Shown here: one piece after another, positions 50,001 through 63,895 of the stretch
Layout: each line of letters begins with the position of its first letter
Numbering within the stretch: position 1 is the first letter of the stretch
Source: Aquila chrysaetos chrysaetos
Taxonomy: Eukaryota > Chordata > Aves > Accipitriformes > Accipitridae
DNA: 64,000 nt
Direction: 5' to 3'
NCBI RefSeq assembly: GCF_900496995.4
Contig: NC_044012.1
Location: forward strand, 3,100,001-3,164,000
Translations under genes and position numbers: made by a program
The notes under the pieces: generated by a model
Databases searched by the model: none
Seen by the model: the letters and a program-made list of their open reading frames with translations, nothing else
What the model was told of the DNA's origin: nothing

Positions 50001-53000
50001 ATTAAACAAACGAGCCCTGGTGCACAAAGGCCGTGCGCGAGAAAAGCAAAATTCACTAAATAAATGTTTATTCTACTCGACTGAGCTCTCGCCCTGCTCC
50101 CTAAAGAGGCAAGGAGGACTTTTCCTGCTGGCATGAGCCACATCCCTGGGATGAGATCCATTCCCTCTGATGACAAACCAAGCCTTGGGTCTCAATTTGC
50201 ACTTTGGCCTCTGCTGGGAATTAATTAGCTTGTATCATGCTGCTCTTACCGAGATTTCAGCTCTTTGGTTTCCCGCCGTGAGATGCCGAGCCTGGGGGTG
50301 CCCCTGCTTTAAAAATTAGAATTTCCTCCTGAAAACTCTGGCAGAAAAAGTGACTTGATGAGACCTGGTGACTGACGGTGACGGGGTCGGTCCCGGGCTG
50401 GCAGCCTCGGGGCTCATTTACATCTCGTTGAGCGCGAAGTCAGGCGTGAGCTGCTTTCCTGTCAGTGCCCGGCTCGACCCAAACCCCCCCCCCGTTTGCT
50501 TCATCTTTCTCAGGGCTGGCAGTGAGACCTTGGAGGGCAAAAAGCCCTGAGAGCTGTCAAGCCTCTTTTCCTAGTGGGTGGATTCACTGGTGGCTGGTAT
50601 TGGGGTTGAGCATGTGCTTTGGCCTCTCCTTCATCGCCTCTATTGTTATATTTGCTATTTCCAGGAGGTTTGCAGGAACTGGGTGTTTCTGAGGCTGCTG
50701 AAATCAGGTAGAGCTGAGGCACGGAGGCAGATGCACAGATGCCATCGTACGCATCCCCTTGCCTTAAGAAACGGAGCTGCAAACCCCCAGGGCTCGCTGT
50801 GCAGAGACCGCTCCTCTTTCTTTCCCCAGGCTGTCTCCCAGCCTGATGCCGACGCTTGCAGCTCGTACCTGTCCCGCTGTGACTTCTGGCCGCCGAGCCA
50901 CCGCGGCTTTCGAGAGGCTCCCGGTGCTGCGGGTGGCATGACGGCGAGGAAACACCTGCAAACCCTCCGCTCAGGAAGCCGACAGCGTCCCACGGCCCCG
51001 GTGTGCATCAGGCTCTCGCACGTGCCGTCCCCTGCTCCGGGGCTCCGTGCACCCCAAAGGGACCCCCATCACGCTTGCTCAGCCCTTCACGCTGCCTGGA
51101 GCTCTCCTTTCTCCTGGGAAGCTGCCTGGTTTTGGGGCACCTCCAGCAGCAGGTCACCCTCTCCCTGGTGGTAACCTCGAAAGAATCGAACAGCGATCAA
51201 GTGTTCGATGGCCATTGCCAATGATAAGGGCACCCCTGGGACACCTGGGGGCTCTGGGGATCTCTCCAGGACTGGCCGGATAAATTGTTCCCGCTCAGTT
51301 GGGTTGGCGCAACGCATCAGCCGTGCCAAGCTGTACCCGTCGTGGTGTCCCGCTGCGGGTCCCTCTCCTCCTAAGGGAATTAGAGAAGCTCTGAGAAGAG
51401 AGAGGTCCGCCTGGGCATCAGGGTTGCAATGCATCGGCTTGCCGCGAAACTCCTTAGTGGGTGGCTCCGTGGGTCCCCGGTTTTGAGGGAACGTTGTAGC
51501 TCGCTCCGTGCCATTGCACGCGGTGGGGATGCCTGCAAAATAATTGCATTGCACCCGGAGCAGGCTGGTTGCTTAACGCTGCTGGGATTAGGGCTGCTTT
51601 TTCATCATTGTCTCTCCCCCACCGAGGGCTGGATTGTTCAGAAGTGGCAAAAATGTAGCTGGAGAGGAAACCGAGTGTTTGCAGCCTCATCTGTCCATCT
51701 GCATCCATAGCACCCCTGTTTGCACGGGTGAGATGGGAGGCAAGAGGAGGTATTAGAAAGGGAAGCTGGCTATCGGCTCCAGGACATACCCTCCCATCGG
51801 ATGCAAGCTAAGAGTGATCAAAGGTTTTATGCATCTTTGTCCATTTGAAATTCAGAATAAAAAGCGAAGATAACTTTCTCCTCTGATTTCTCTTCAATCC
51901 TGCCATTTTCAAACTCTTCCCATCCCCAACAAAACTCAAAAAGGCACTTTGCCAAAACATTGATCTTTGGGCCTGAAGGGAATAAAAGCGCTCTGATGGA
52001 GTGGAGCTAGTATTCCAGCTGTGATGCTACTTGCTTGGAGCATGGATTCCCTTGGCCTGACCCTGGGATGCTGCAGGTGGCCGTGCCCCACATTTCTGCA
52101 GCCCCGACCTGGGGGGCACGGGTGCGGGAGATGAGCTTGGGGACAGCAGGACCCATCTATGTGCTTAATAGAGTTAGCAGTTAATGAAGGAGATTCCCTT
52201 GCATCCCACACTGTTTATTCAATAAATACTGCACCAGACAAGCTGCAGGGCTGAGGAGGAGGGTTTTTTCTGCCGTATTGAGTACGCCAGTCAATGAGAG
52301 AGATATTTTCTTTTTGCTGCTGTTATTAATGCTTTCTCATCTTTTTTTCCCCACCACTTTATGGTGCAGGAGTTTGCAGGGTGGGATGATGCATTAACTC
52401 TTTTGCTCCTGACCCATCCTTGTACCTATGTCAGTGTGGTGAGTCAGAACCGGCTGTCCAGGCAGGGATCCCCTTAGGGCAAAAGGAGGAGTTTGAGAGG
52501 GAGAAGCAATAAAAACAGGGAGAAAACCAGGTCAGAGATAAATCCAGGCCTCAGGGGGTTTGCAAAATAGCTGGAAATCTCACAAGGCCAAGCCGCCTCT
52601 CATGAGATTTCTGATACTTCCCACTTCTGGCTGGGCCAGAAATACTGCAAGAACAACGCTGCGTCATCATTCTCGGCGCTGGTTTTGCTCTTCCTACACT
52701 CCCAGCAGGGATTATCCTCCCAAACAGCCTCCGGGCTACGGATCCGCCGGCGCTGGCTGCAGCTCCCAAGGCAGCACCGCTGAGCAGCGCCCGGCGCAGA
52801 CGCCGTCCGGCTCTTCCTATTAAGACCCATGCATCGAGATGGAAGATATTTTTGGTCAAGAAATCAAATGACTCATTTGTGGATCCAAAGAACTATTTCG
52901 GGACAGAGCGTGTGCCTCCCCGGCGCAGTCCCATGCCGATGCTTGCAGCCGACGGCTTGCTGGGGACCTTAAACTATGCCGGATAAGGTGGGTGCAGAAG

Positions 53001-56000
53001 GGACATCGCACCCCCAGCCTCCCGGATCCCCCCGAATTATGAACCCCAGAGACCGCCGGTGGCCAGGGATGTTGTGCAATCCCACTGTACACGTTTCAGT
53101 TTGGTCCTTACCCTTTCCGCCCTCCGGCCGGGTTTGTTATACAGAGGAAGCTTGTTAGGAGCCTCGACAAACAGACAGGAAACCGAGTCTTTCACTGCGC
53201 ATACACATTGTCTGCCTGGGGCTAATTTTGAACAGAAAAAGACCTTATTTATTTCTTTTATTTATAAATCCTGAGCCCTGCGCTTTGAAGACAAGCACAC
53301 ACTCTTGTTGGGCTAGGCAGTGTGCAGGAGAGGGCAAGGGGAAGGGCAGCCGTCGTGGCATGGACCAGCTATACGAAAGCCCAAATCTGACGTGCGTGGT
53401 GGGGTCATGGCAGGCTCGGACGCTGTGCGATATGACATGGGGTGATGTCCACGGGGCAATGGCCAGCAGGGATGGTGCAAACAACGGGGCTCAGGTGGCT
53501 CCGAGCGACAAGTCTTGTGCTGGAAACTCCACCAAGGACCTCACGGGCATCCCCTAGGTCAATGATGGTGAAGGTGATACTGGGCTGCAACCCACATCAC
53601 CCAGTGGGGGCTGAAGTCCCGGGCGGCTCCATGTCCCCACAGAGGTTTGGGTGATGGGGAAGCGGCATCGGCAAGGTCGGGTGGCCACTGCTCACGTCCA
53701 TACCTAAAGGCATCGTCGCTGGCCTTGGCCATGACCATTGGAGAAGTCGTTCGGGTCCCTGCCAGCATCAGAGGCAGGGCGAGGGCTGCCTCACACCCAC
53801 CCTGCGGGCTCCCGGCCCCGCTGGTCCCCAGGGACTCTGGTGAGACCTTCAGAGAAATCAGAGACTCCTTTGGAGATGGTTTTTTTTTTTTATTTTCCGT
53901 GTACCGGTGGGTATTTCCAGGGCAAGGTAGTGTGATACGGGCAGGCAGATATTAGTCACCGCAGCAGACTTTAAAAAGTGAAAACATGAACTTGAAAGCT
54001 ACCAAACCTGCGGCAACTTCCCAAATCCCACCCGAAAAGTAGCAAAACTCACCTAAAAAGTCGAAAAAAAAAGTAAAAGTTCCAGCATGGCTTTTTTGGG
54101 GTTTGTTTTCTTTTTTGTTGTTGTTGCTCCTGTTGTTTTTGGAGAAACATCACGCTTTATTCTGAGAAAGGGGAAGCGTTGGGGCCATCCGCTCTGCGGG
54201 GTTGTGCATCTCCCATGGATGCCCCTCAGGAGAGCAAAGATGGGGGTGAGCCACAGCACCCTGGGTTGCATCAGGGCTTGGGCAATGTAACAGCGATGCT
54301 GAGGTTTCTGTGGCAGAGCCGGGAGGTGCAGGATGAGATACACGCGGGCGATAGTGAGGAGGAGAAGCCTCCCCTTATCCTCACCCTCTGCCCCGTTAGG
54401 GCTTTGCACAGATGGATCTGGGCACGGGGCTGCTCTGTTGGTCCCCCTCCTACATAGCCACATCCCACCAGCGAGCTCAGTCTCAGCTGCACCCAAAAAG
54501 ACACACCGGCCATAGCGGCTCTTTTCTTTATTTAACCCTCCCCGACCCCAGGATCGAGGAGCCACTTCCACATTTTCTGCCGGCCACGGCCAAAAAGCCC
54601 TGGAGCCGTTTCTGCTCCTCCTGCCTGGCCGGTCTCGCTTGCAGATGCTCAAACCACACTTGCTTTTGCCCAGCCTGGCCCGTCGCAGATGGACATGTCT
54701 AGAAATACCTAAAAATACCTTCTGGCCGCAGGCATCCTGCGAGGGTCTCACAGCCAGAGCAGCTGGGACTGAGAGGACGGGCTAAAAATAGGGGTGCGGT
54801 GCGAGTTTCAGAAGATCCTGAAACATAAGGTGAAACTCGGTCCGGGTTAACGGAAGAGCTGAGCGTGTCGAAGGGCTTATTTCTGCTCGGGAAGGCTCAG
54901 CAGGAGAAATGTGGGAGCCTGGCAGCTCTTGTGCATGGATTTAGTGGGGCATCACCATCACCTCTGTGCATCACCCATATTTGCTCTTCGGGGCTCACCA
55001 CCCGGGCAAGGGGCCGCCCTTTTGGGGACCAGAGGCACTAAAGCTATGCCGTACCCACAAATGTCCTTTTGGGGATGAAAACCCCAGGGTTTGGCCCCCT
55101 CACCTCATGCAGCAGGTCTGGCTTGCATCCAGCCCGGCATCCCCCTGTAATTGCACGCATGCCTGATAGCATCCGTGCAAATCGGCTGAGCCCCATCCTC
55201 CCCGAGAGGATGCTCAAGCCCTCCAGGCTTTTATAAGGACGGCAGCTGGGGCAGAGGGAAATCTCTCTCTGATGTTTCGAGCCGTGAACCATGAGCTAGC
55301 GCCATGCCTGAAGGTGTGCGGTCCCGTCTGGGTCCCCTTGACCCACCACCGAGCCCAGGGGAGCCCGTCGCAGCCCCGTCCTCCCCACCTTGCACAACCC
55401 GCCGGTCCTTCTCCTTCCTTGTGCTGGGTGAAATCAGAGCTGTTATTTCAAAGAGCAGCTTGTGATTTATCGCTGTAATCTCAACCACAAGTTGAGCTGG
55501 CAGTAGTTAGGGGAGCCACGAGGAATAAGCGAAGGGTTGGCTATTAATTTCTGCATCCTCTATGCTCTTGAGGTTTTTATTTCTTCAATACAAGAGCAAG
55601 GAAATATGGGTTTCTGCTGAGTAAAGAGGAGAAAATGAAAAGGGAAAAAAAAAATTGCTCAGGATTTGTGCTGAAGTAGCTCATGTTAGGCCATTTCTTT
55701 GCATACTGTTAAAAAAAAAAAGCAGCTTTCTGAACTTTGAAAGCCGAGGTCATTGCAGAAACTGGGGGCACCAGCTCCTTTCTCAGCAAGGGTAACACCC
55801 TGGGAAGGAGAGCGGGGTTGTGCCGGTGGGTCCCTCGGCAGAATTGAGTGGGGTTTCTCCTCTCGTCCTCCCTTTTCCCCTTCTCCATAAGTCACTTTTA
55901 CAGCTCTCAGCAGTCAGTCTGGAAAGCACAGCTTTGCACCAATGTTAATGAGTCTTTAAATCAAAGGGGCAGCTGAAGGGTTGCGTTGGTTAAATCAAAT

Positions 56001-58280
56001 GTCGCGTCTCCTTCCAGAAAGGGCTGGGCTGGGGCTGCACAGCCTGGGGTGTCAGAGATGCAGCAAACTCCCAAACACTGACCATCTGTGAAGTAACAGA
56101 ATTTTCATCTTTATTATTTGATTTTTTCATATTTTGATCTTTATTTATGTATGATTCTATGGTTTATTTAAGGCTTTAAATTCTATTTTCACCAGCTTTG
56201 CCTTGCTTTGAGCGGACCTGGAAGCTTATTTTATGCTAAACATCAGCGAGATGCACATTATCTTGTATAATTTTAGACTCTGGAGAGCTAATAAAGCCCC
56301 CAAATTTCCCAACACTGGAGCCTGGTAGAGCCCTTTGCATCCAGGACTCTGAGCTCCTGATGTGCTCAGAAAAAAAAACCCCAACCATTTTTTTTACTTC
56401 TTATCCTTGTCTTACAGAAGAAAAAGCTATTTTCCAGGCTTGCTGCAGACTGCAGAGGATTCAGACAGTATTTTAACCCAGTCTGAGGAAATGACAAAGC
56501 ATTAACTCCCCTGCAAGGTACTGGAATAGTTTTCATTAAATACAATCTTTGCAAGAACCCCGCAGTTATTTTCCAAGCCAAAAAAAAAAAGTTGTTCTTT
56601 CTTGTCCTTTCTGGTTTGCTAATCTATTTTGACATTTATTAGCAATTATTTATTTCCTTCCCTGTTGGCTGTTTATGGTGCAATTTTTCAACAAAATAGG
56701 CATTACTCAATAATAACCTCTGCAAAAAGGCAATTAGGAAATGTGAAGAAGTGTATTGCAGGGATGGCTTACAGAGATTGTGGGCCTTTTCCCATGTACA
56801 AAACCTCATTTTCTGGCCCAGATGGAGCTGAAGACGCTGCTTTGGGCAGCAAACCCTGGCCGTGCTCTGGGACTGGAGTATCACAGCCTTCACCCCATCC
56901 TTTCTGCAAAGGACCCAGGGGCTTGTCCCTGCTGCTTGCAGCCTTTGCAAGGAGCGGCAAGCTGAGAAACACGTATTTAGGAAGACCTGCTTTTGCCGTC
57001 TCCTGGGTAATAATTTTCTTTCTTCCCTTTGGTTTTGGTGGTGAGGAAGATCTGTAAGAAAACAGGATTCTTGTTCCTTAATGAAAACGCTACGTGCTGA
57101 AAGACTCCCACGAGTTCCCATAAAGCCACAAGGCAGTGCAAAACTGAAAAAAAAAAAAAAAAAAAAAATTAAAAAATAGCTCAGCCTCTCAGTGCAGCAT
57201 CTCGGGAGCGTTTCCCCATTCCCCCTCTCCGTGGGGAGAGCTCTGTGTCGGCTGCCCGCTCTGCAAAATCCCCCCAGAGCGGTGGCTTTCCCGAGAAAGG
57301 GCTTCTCTATGGCTTCTTGCATGAGGGAATCCACAGTGGGGGAAAGGAAAAGCTTTGCATTGAAATAGTGGAGCTCGTAAGAAAATAAAGCCCTTTTCTA
57401 GCTATGCTGGCATGCAGCGCCTTGTACGGATCACCCCGCATCCTTCCCGGTGGGTGCTGATGGGGAGTTGGGGCATGATGTTGGGTGCTGGTGGGGGATT
57501 GTCTGGGCACAAATTTTGCCCCTTTCTCATCCCACCCAGCTGGAGATTAAGTGCAAAAACCATCCCAGAAATTGCCGGGGCTGGGTGACGGCAGGAAACA
57601 CGCTAGAGAGGGGTGAGAGAACAGCGGGTGCTGCTCGAAGGCGGGGGACAGCCCAGTCCTGGTTCTGCTTGGCTGGAGCTATCACCAAAAATAATCAACC
57701 TCACTGCAGTATTTTTGCTGGTTAGGGAAACTTAATTTTCATTTTCCGACCGGTTTCCCAGCCGGGACACAGGCGATGGCCGCTCACAGTGGCGGTGCCG
57801 GTTCAGTGGGTGGATGGCGGTGAGAGCGTGGGGTTATTCGGCACCGAATTCCACTGAGCTGCGATTCGGGTTTGCTTTGCGTGTTTTTCCCCCTCACCCG
57901 TGGCACCAGGGAGGGCGGCGTGAGAGCACGGTGGAGGGGAGATGCAGCCAGAGGAGCATCAGGAGCTGTGCCGCTCCCCGATAATGCGGGATGCGGGGCT
58001 GCGGTGGGGGGCAAATCCCATGGATGGTGCGGGGTCCCTGCCAGGGTGTCCGTCTGTCTGTCCAGAGCAGCTCCCCGACGCTGCATCCCGACGCTGGTCC
58101 CAACAGAGCCAGCCCGGAGCCAAAGCTGGACGCTGTTATATCGCCTCTGCTCGCGGCTCTGGCAGACCCATAAAGATCGGAGATTGAACATCGCGCTGCT
58201 CGCTCGTCAACGGTCATTTTGCACCATCACGACCTGTCTGTTGGTCTTGCCGTGGGACCCGGACTGCTGAGCGGTGGGGC
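41029..58280. other. long non-coding interval downstream of IRF8
   Basis: I checked both strands for known protein segments and splice-bounded exons and found none that I can support. Open frames here are short or low in complexity. GC content varies, with AT-richer patches at roughly 48.5-49.3, 51.8-52.4 and 55.5-56.8 kb. In vertebrates the region after IRF8 leads towards the FOXF1 cluster and is rich in long-range regulatory elements and lncRNAs, so this may hold IRF8 enhancers. No element can be assigned with confidence. Confidence 0.6.
57147..57168 (+). repeat. poly-A tract, 22 nt
   Basis: An uninterrupted A run followed by TTAAAAAATAG. No retroposon body is recognised beside it. Confidence 0.85.
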
Positions 58281-59060
58281 CGTATATCCAGCAATAGCAC
58301 AGTATCAATTATATAAGAAACCTCCCTCTAGGTTATGATAAGCTTGTTAAATCATCTGCGCTCTAATAGGCAATATACATAAACCTTCCGTAGACACCAA
58401 ACACTCCTTGAGACAAGATTAAGTTCACCAATAACAAATCCAGTGGAGTTTCATCTATTTATGTGAACCATTAAGGCATATGGACAATCTACCGTGCGTT
58501 TCTTTACGTCTGCCATGAATCGCGCATTCCCTGGTGCTATGCACTTACCCAGCCAAACCGCTCCCTCTGCTTATAGTCAATATTTCCTCTGCACTTCAAG
58601 GGGCTGAAACCATTTCTCTTTGTGGATTCTTTTAAATTCCAGCCCCGCAAACAACCCTCTGGATCATTTAAAGCGTGAATGCTTGTACCGAGGATCCTAT
58701 AGGGAGCCTGGGAATTATTTTACTGCTACGAACTTTTCTCATGTCTTACCAAAATTCAAATATCCTAATCCCCATGTTACTAAAATACAGAGCTAAGATA
58801 AGAGTGGCTTGTTCAGTGTACGGATTTCTTTTTAGCTGCTTATTCTTAGTACTTGCCATTGAAAAACATGCTTTTCTGTTTGTAATAAATATAACAGCAT
58901 GGCTCACAAAAAGAAAAGGCAATCCCTGAAAATAGGAGTTTCAAATCCTTCTGAAAAATGTGTATGAGGATCATAGGGGAAAATATCTCACTAGAAATAA
59001 CAACCACAGCCTGGAAAGTGAACAGTGGAAATATTCTTATGTATGAACAGGAAGAATCCA
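58281..59060. other. AT-rich non-repetitive block
   Basis: This stretch is clearly AT-richer than the GC-rich DNA on both sides, yet has no simple repeats, few CpG and no open frame with recognisable similarity. Unique AT-rich islands like this in regulatory deserts are often conserved non-coding elements. That is only an inference here. Confidence 0.35.
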
Positions 59061-62000
59061 CAGCCATTGAAAACCATTACCGTCAATGTTAATTAGAGCT
59101 GATTGACTAAAAACAGTGTCAGACATGAGCTCGGCTCTGCTTGCAGGGCTGCTCAGAGCCTGTACTGAGTCACTGTGAAAACCACATGCTAAGTTGTTAG
59201 AGGAAAAAAAAAAGAAAAAAAAATATATATATGAGCAGGTGGGATTTTCCATGGCCCTGAGTGATGGAGGAGCCCAGTATCGGGCATCAGCCCCAATTAA
59301 TGGAGACGGTGCCGCCTGCTCCCCAGCACCAGCCCCGTTTTGCAGCTTGGGAGAGCGATGGTGGGTGCTCTCCAGGGTGGGAGCGAGCGAGACCTCATGT
59401 CCCTGCCAGGGATGTGCATCCCAGGAAAAGTGAAGGCAGGAACATGGGCGGAGAAGCTGCACTCCCTGTGGAGCCCGTGTCCTCAAAAGGTGGAAAACAG
59501 GGAATTTAGAAGCTCTCCTTCTGCATCCTGCTGCAGACAGAGCTGCCGTGGCCGGGTCCAGCCTCACCAGCAGTGCAGGGATGACAGCCAGGAGCCCTGC
59601 CTCAGGGTGCTCCTGTCTCCAGAGAAAGTTTTAGGGCTGTGAAAAACCACTTCCCCCAAATCGTTGCTGCTCTTTCACCATTGGAAGGGCTGAAGGCCCT
59701 GCAAAAAATAGGCACGTCGTCTCGAGGGCTTAGTGCAACCCCTGCTCTGCGAGGAGGGGCTGGTCCCCGGGGACCCATCTCCCTGCCCCTTGCCCTGAAA
59801 CCTGAAACTTGTGATTTCATGATTTGTCTGTAAGTTATTTTGCTGTCATAAATTCATATGGCTTTAACAACCTTGCGCGCAAGATAAGTGCACGACCCTG
59901 GCTGGGGCTCGCAGTGTCTGCTGCCTCCTACAGCAACAGAAGCAGAGCTGGAGCATGCACTGTGCAAGAGCATCTCCATCACTGGCTCCTGTGGCTCAGT
60001 TTGGGGCTGGGAGATGGAGAAAACAAGCCCCCCCACCTCTCACTACAGTTTTTTTTGCATAGTTTGGGGCTGGTTTGGCTCTGTCCCTGCTCTCTCCCTC
60101 CTCCCTGCACACCTCAATCCCCTTCCCCACGTGCTCCAGCCATAAATGTAATGGCATGGTCAGAGTCTCGCTATTATTCACCATCCTGTTTCTTATACAA
60201 CCGAGCAAGCTGTTTGCTCTTTTGACTCACCGGCTGCTCCCTCCACGCAGGGTTTGCAGCAGGAACTGTGCTGTGAATCAATACAGTTAATTCAGAAACC
60301 AGTCACTGGCATGAATAATTTAGAATATTCTCTGGAGTGGGCTGGTTTGCGCCTGTGTCTGCAGGGCACAGACTCGGGTCCGTTCTCTGCGGAGGGCTTT
60401 CATTGCACTGCCAAGTGGATGCTTCCCGCTTTGGGATTTTTCCCTTAGAAAAACAGCAGAACAAAAATCCACTTCTTGCTCCTGGGAGTTGGCAGGAGAG
60501 GCGAGGGGAACGGGACCCATCGCTGCCCACCGGCGCCAGCAGCCTCGGAGAAAGCATCTGAGCGCACATCCGAGCTCAGCAGCTCCGAACGGAGCACCGT
60601 GGGGAATTGCTGCTGCAGACCCATCCCAATGAGGTGCCTGATCGACTGTTTAATGACCTGTTTTACAGCGATGCCTCTAACTGTCCTCGCACTGGGTTTT
60701 AAAGCTCTCTATGCCACCTGGCTCTGGGTACATTCCTGGGAGCAAGGACGAGGGGACATGGGTGCCATCCCTTTTGCCCCCAATTTGGTGTCCCCTGCAG
60801 CAGCTGCGTGGCCACCCTGCAGTCCCTGAGGCCAAGAGTGGACAACTTTGGCCAGGAGACCGTGGCCAGATCCAGGCGTGCACTAAAGCAGGGCTACAGC
60901 TCACTTTCCCAGCTGAGCCCTGGAGCAAACCCGGTCCCACATATAAATGATGGTTTATTGCATCCAAACGACAGAGAGTTTGGATTCAGGCCACAGCGCA
61001 GCAGATAAAAGCTAAAGGAGACCCAGCAGCAGGGTGGGAAAAATTCACTTTTATACATGACCCTGCCTTTCATGCCAAGCACATTCAAGTGATGCTCCCT
61101 AGAAAGGAGAGCCCTTTTCTCTGCCTGTGCACAACTTTTTGGGGTCCTGGAGCCGGTGTCACTGCCTGGCACAGCTGCCAAGGTAGCTGGTAGAGGAACA
61201 GAGAGCGCTTCATATTTAGGAAGTTAAACGGGGACCGTGTACCCTAAAGGGATGGACCGAGGGTGAGAAGGATGGCAAACAAGCAAAAGCACCCAGCTGC
61301 TGGAGCCAGAGAGACCGCTGTCCCCGCTGTCCCCGCCATCCCCCAGCGTGGGGTGGGGGGGGGGCACCCGGAGCTCCCGGCACCCAGCTTTGCTGGGTCC
61401 AGGTCACACCGAGCCACATGATCTGCGGGGTCGGAGAAGCAACAACAACAGGAACAATCTGTGGGAGAGGAACTTAGGATGAGCCCAACTTCTCTAAAAG
61501 TATAAAAAGACCCCGGGGGCCGCAAAAGGCATCAACTTGCACGTCCTCTCCTCCCGCCGCTGCTGCCGCCTCGCAGCCCTGACGGTTGGAAGCCGGCGTT
61601 GTCCCGGTGTTGTGCAATATCGTTTGTGTGCACTTGGCATCGGCTCCCTCCACCGCTGGCCTGCGCTCCCAGAAAAGGAAACGCAACCCCACCGATGCGT
61701 GAAGGTCCTTCGCAAGAAAGCAAACGGCTTTGCTCAGCCTCTGTCCTGCTCGGGCGCTTCACCCGGGTGATGCTCCCATGAAAAGAATGAGCGAGCCTGC
61801 AAAAAAACACCCCGAATCCTTTTAAAGAGCATCAGGGAATGAATTGCAAGGAGCATCTCTGCTTCCTATCAAAGGATGCTCATGCAGCTCAAAACAGGAG
61901 CAGGGTTGCTTAATTCCGAGTCAAATGGATTTTCAGCACCTTGCTGGGTAGTCACTCACTAAGCACAGCTACACCAAGGTGCATGACAATTTGTAAGGTC

Positions 62001-62968
62001 CTATTCCCATCAGTTTCTTCTTTTTCTCTGGATTTATTGGCATTTCCACTTGCTGACCCAAGCCAGCCAGGGACAGAACGTGTCCCTGGTGCACCATGGC
62101 TCTCACAGCAGCTCTCTGCATGCACCCTGAAGTAAGGCATTTAGACAAGGACATTTTAAAGCCTATTTTTGGCTTGAGGAAACACTAGCTCTGTCTGAAA
62201 CCTTCCAAATGACAGAAAAAGACCCACTGAAAATGAAGGCGAAGCTTGGTGGGTGGCCCTGCTCTAAACCAGCCGATAGAAAGGCACATCTTGCACACAG
62301 ACCTATCTCCAAGCCAGACCTGGTGGCACCCTCCAGGAGATGGGTCAGGTGCTGTGACTATCATCAGGAGCATCTATAGATGCTTGTGGTTTTCTTCACG
62401 GGTTGTGAACTAAGGAAAAATATCATCCCATGTAGAAAACCTTACTTCATCTGTATCCTTTGGCCACCACGCCTGCAAGGCTGTGATAGAAACCATGCAC
62501 TCACGGTGTGACATTTTCTCCTAGCCTAGAGGAAAACGTTTTGCTGATTGGAGAGAGGAGAGTAACAGGGGAAAATTTGATCTTAAATTCTAGGTACTTC
62601 TGGCTGCTAGAAAGTTGGTCTTTACTATTAAGGCAAACTGACAAGATGAGTGAGGAAGAAAACTCAAAACATGAAGAGATTTCAAACTGTAGCCCACGGC
62701 CAGTTGCCAGGCAGCTGTGGCTTATATGTTCCAACACTTTTTCTAGTGAGTCACTTAAATGAACCAGGAGCTGAGATTCCAGGAATTTTGTTTTTTTAAC
62801 TTATAGGACAGGAGGAAGAAACAAACATAGATGTTGCTTCTGAACTAAAAATACTGTTTAGAGAAGGACATCTGCAGTGCAGCTTTGAATGTCAAGGTCC
62901 TCAGTGTTTGGCCTGTTCTCCTTCAAATGTCACCTCCTGACCTTGGGAGAGGTACGAAGACTGGAGAG

Positions 62969-63046
62969 GAAAGTGAAAGATTGCAGCCATCCCCTTTTTC
63001 CCCTAGAAATACTTGTTCACCTGGAGGGGTTGCAATGAAATGGAAA
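62969..63046 (+). promoter_or_regulatory. pair of ISRE-type motifs (candidate)
   Basis: GAAAGTGAAA at 62969-62978 and GAAATGGAAA at 63037-63046 both fit GAAA-N2-GAAA, the core bound by IRF proteins including IRF8. They lie on the same strand, 68 bp apart. The second is followed directly by GGAAAT. They are 24 kb downstream of the IRF8 stop codon. Function is a guess from motif content. Confidence 0.35.
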
Positions 63047-63249
63047 GGAAATCTCATTTTCAACCTGTGGTGCAGGGACGGGGACACCCCTGACCTGGCG
63101 TTACAAGTTCAGGATCTCCATGTGGTGGATCTGGACCAGTCCCAGCTGCTGGAGGCCTTTTGGGGACGTGGGAGTTGCGGAGAAGTCTGACAAATCATTC
63201 ATAAAACTTGTGGGAGAGTATTTGTGAAAGCCAAGCACATTCTGCCAAG

Positions 63250-63280
<31 letters not shown>
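63250..63280 (+). repeat. poly-C tract, 31 nt
   Basis: An uninterrupted run of 31 C followed by GCCCC. It would form an i-motif, with a G-quadruplex on the other strand. Its length in the assembly should be treated with caution. Confidence 0.9.
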
Positions 63281-63281
<1 letters not shown>

Positions 63282-63865
63282 CCCCAGCATCAAAGTGACC
63301 TTTGTCTTGTCTTTTATTTTCACTTTCGAGCTCTTGCCTTCCAGAGGTCAAGCAGTTTAAAAAGGTTGGCAGAATTAAAGAGGCAGGATTAATCCTCCCA
63401 GTTATTTTATCTTGCTGGCCACCATGTCACCTTGCTTTTGCTAGGGTCAGTAATTACGCAAAAAAATCAATATGTTCCAAAACGTCACAAGTCAGACCCC
63501 AGAGAACCCAGGAAACTTGTGTTAAAAAGCACAATCTTTGCAAAAATACCCTTTTGTGTCTTTGTCTCTCCATTCGGAGAGTCTTTGCAGTTCTTGTTTT
63601 TCAAAAAAAGGAAGAACGATTCTCATGTAACAACAGGACTCCAGGAGCTGGAGATTTATGGGGGAAAAAAGAACAAGTATTGTATAACTCATCATAAAGC
63701 GGTGAGAAACCACCTGCGCTTCCCTCTGGTCTTGTTAAACCAGCTCTGCAATAAGGTACCGTCACTTTGCTTCTTGAATATGGTTTGGTTTATAAGATGA
63801 TATCCATCTGGGGCAAGCAGTGTGCAAGTCAGGCCATAAACCTCCATCAGCTATAGCCTGTTGCT

Positions 63866-63895
63866 ATTATTTAACCCCTGATTATTTAACCCCTA
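63866..63895 (+). repeat. 15-bp tandem duplication
   Basis: Two near-identical copies of ATTATTTAACCCCTG/A stand side by side. A small local duplication without further context. Confidence 0.85.

Noticed and set aside
56140-56175. TATGATTCTATGG as a CR1 3' end
   Set aside because: Avian CR1 elements end in ATTCTATG-type repeats, but here the octamer is not repeated and no CR1 3' UTR sequence precedes it.
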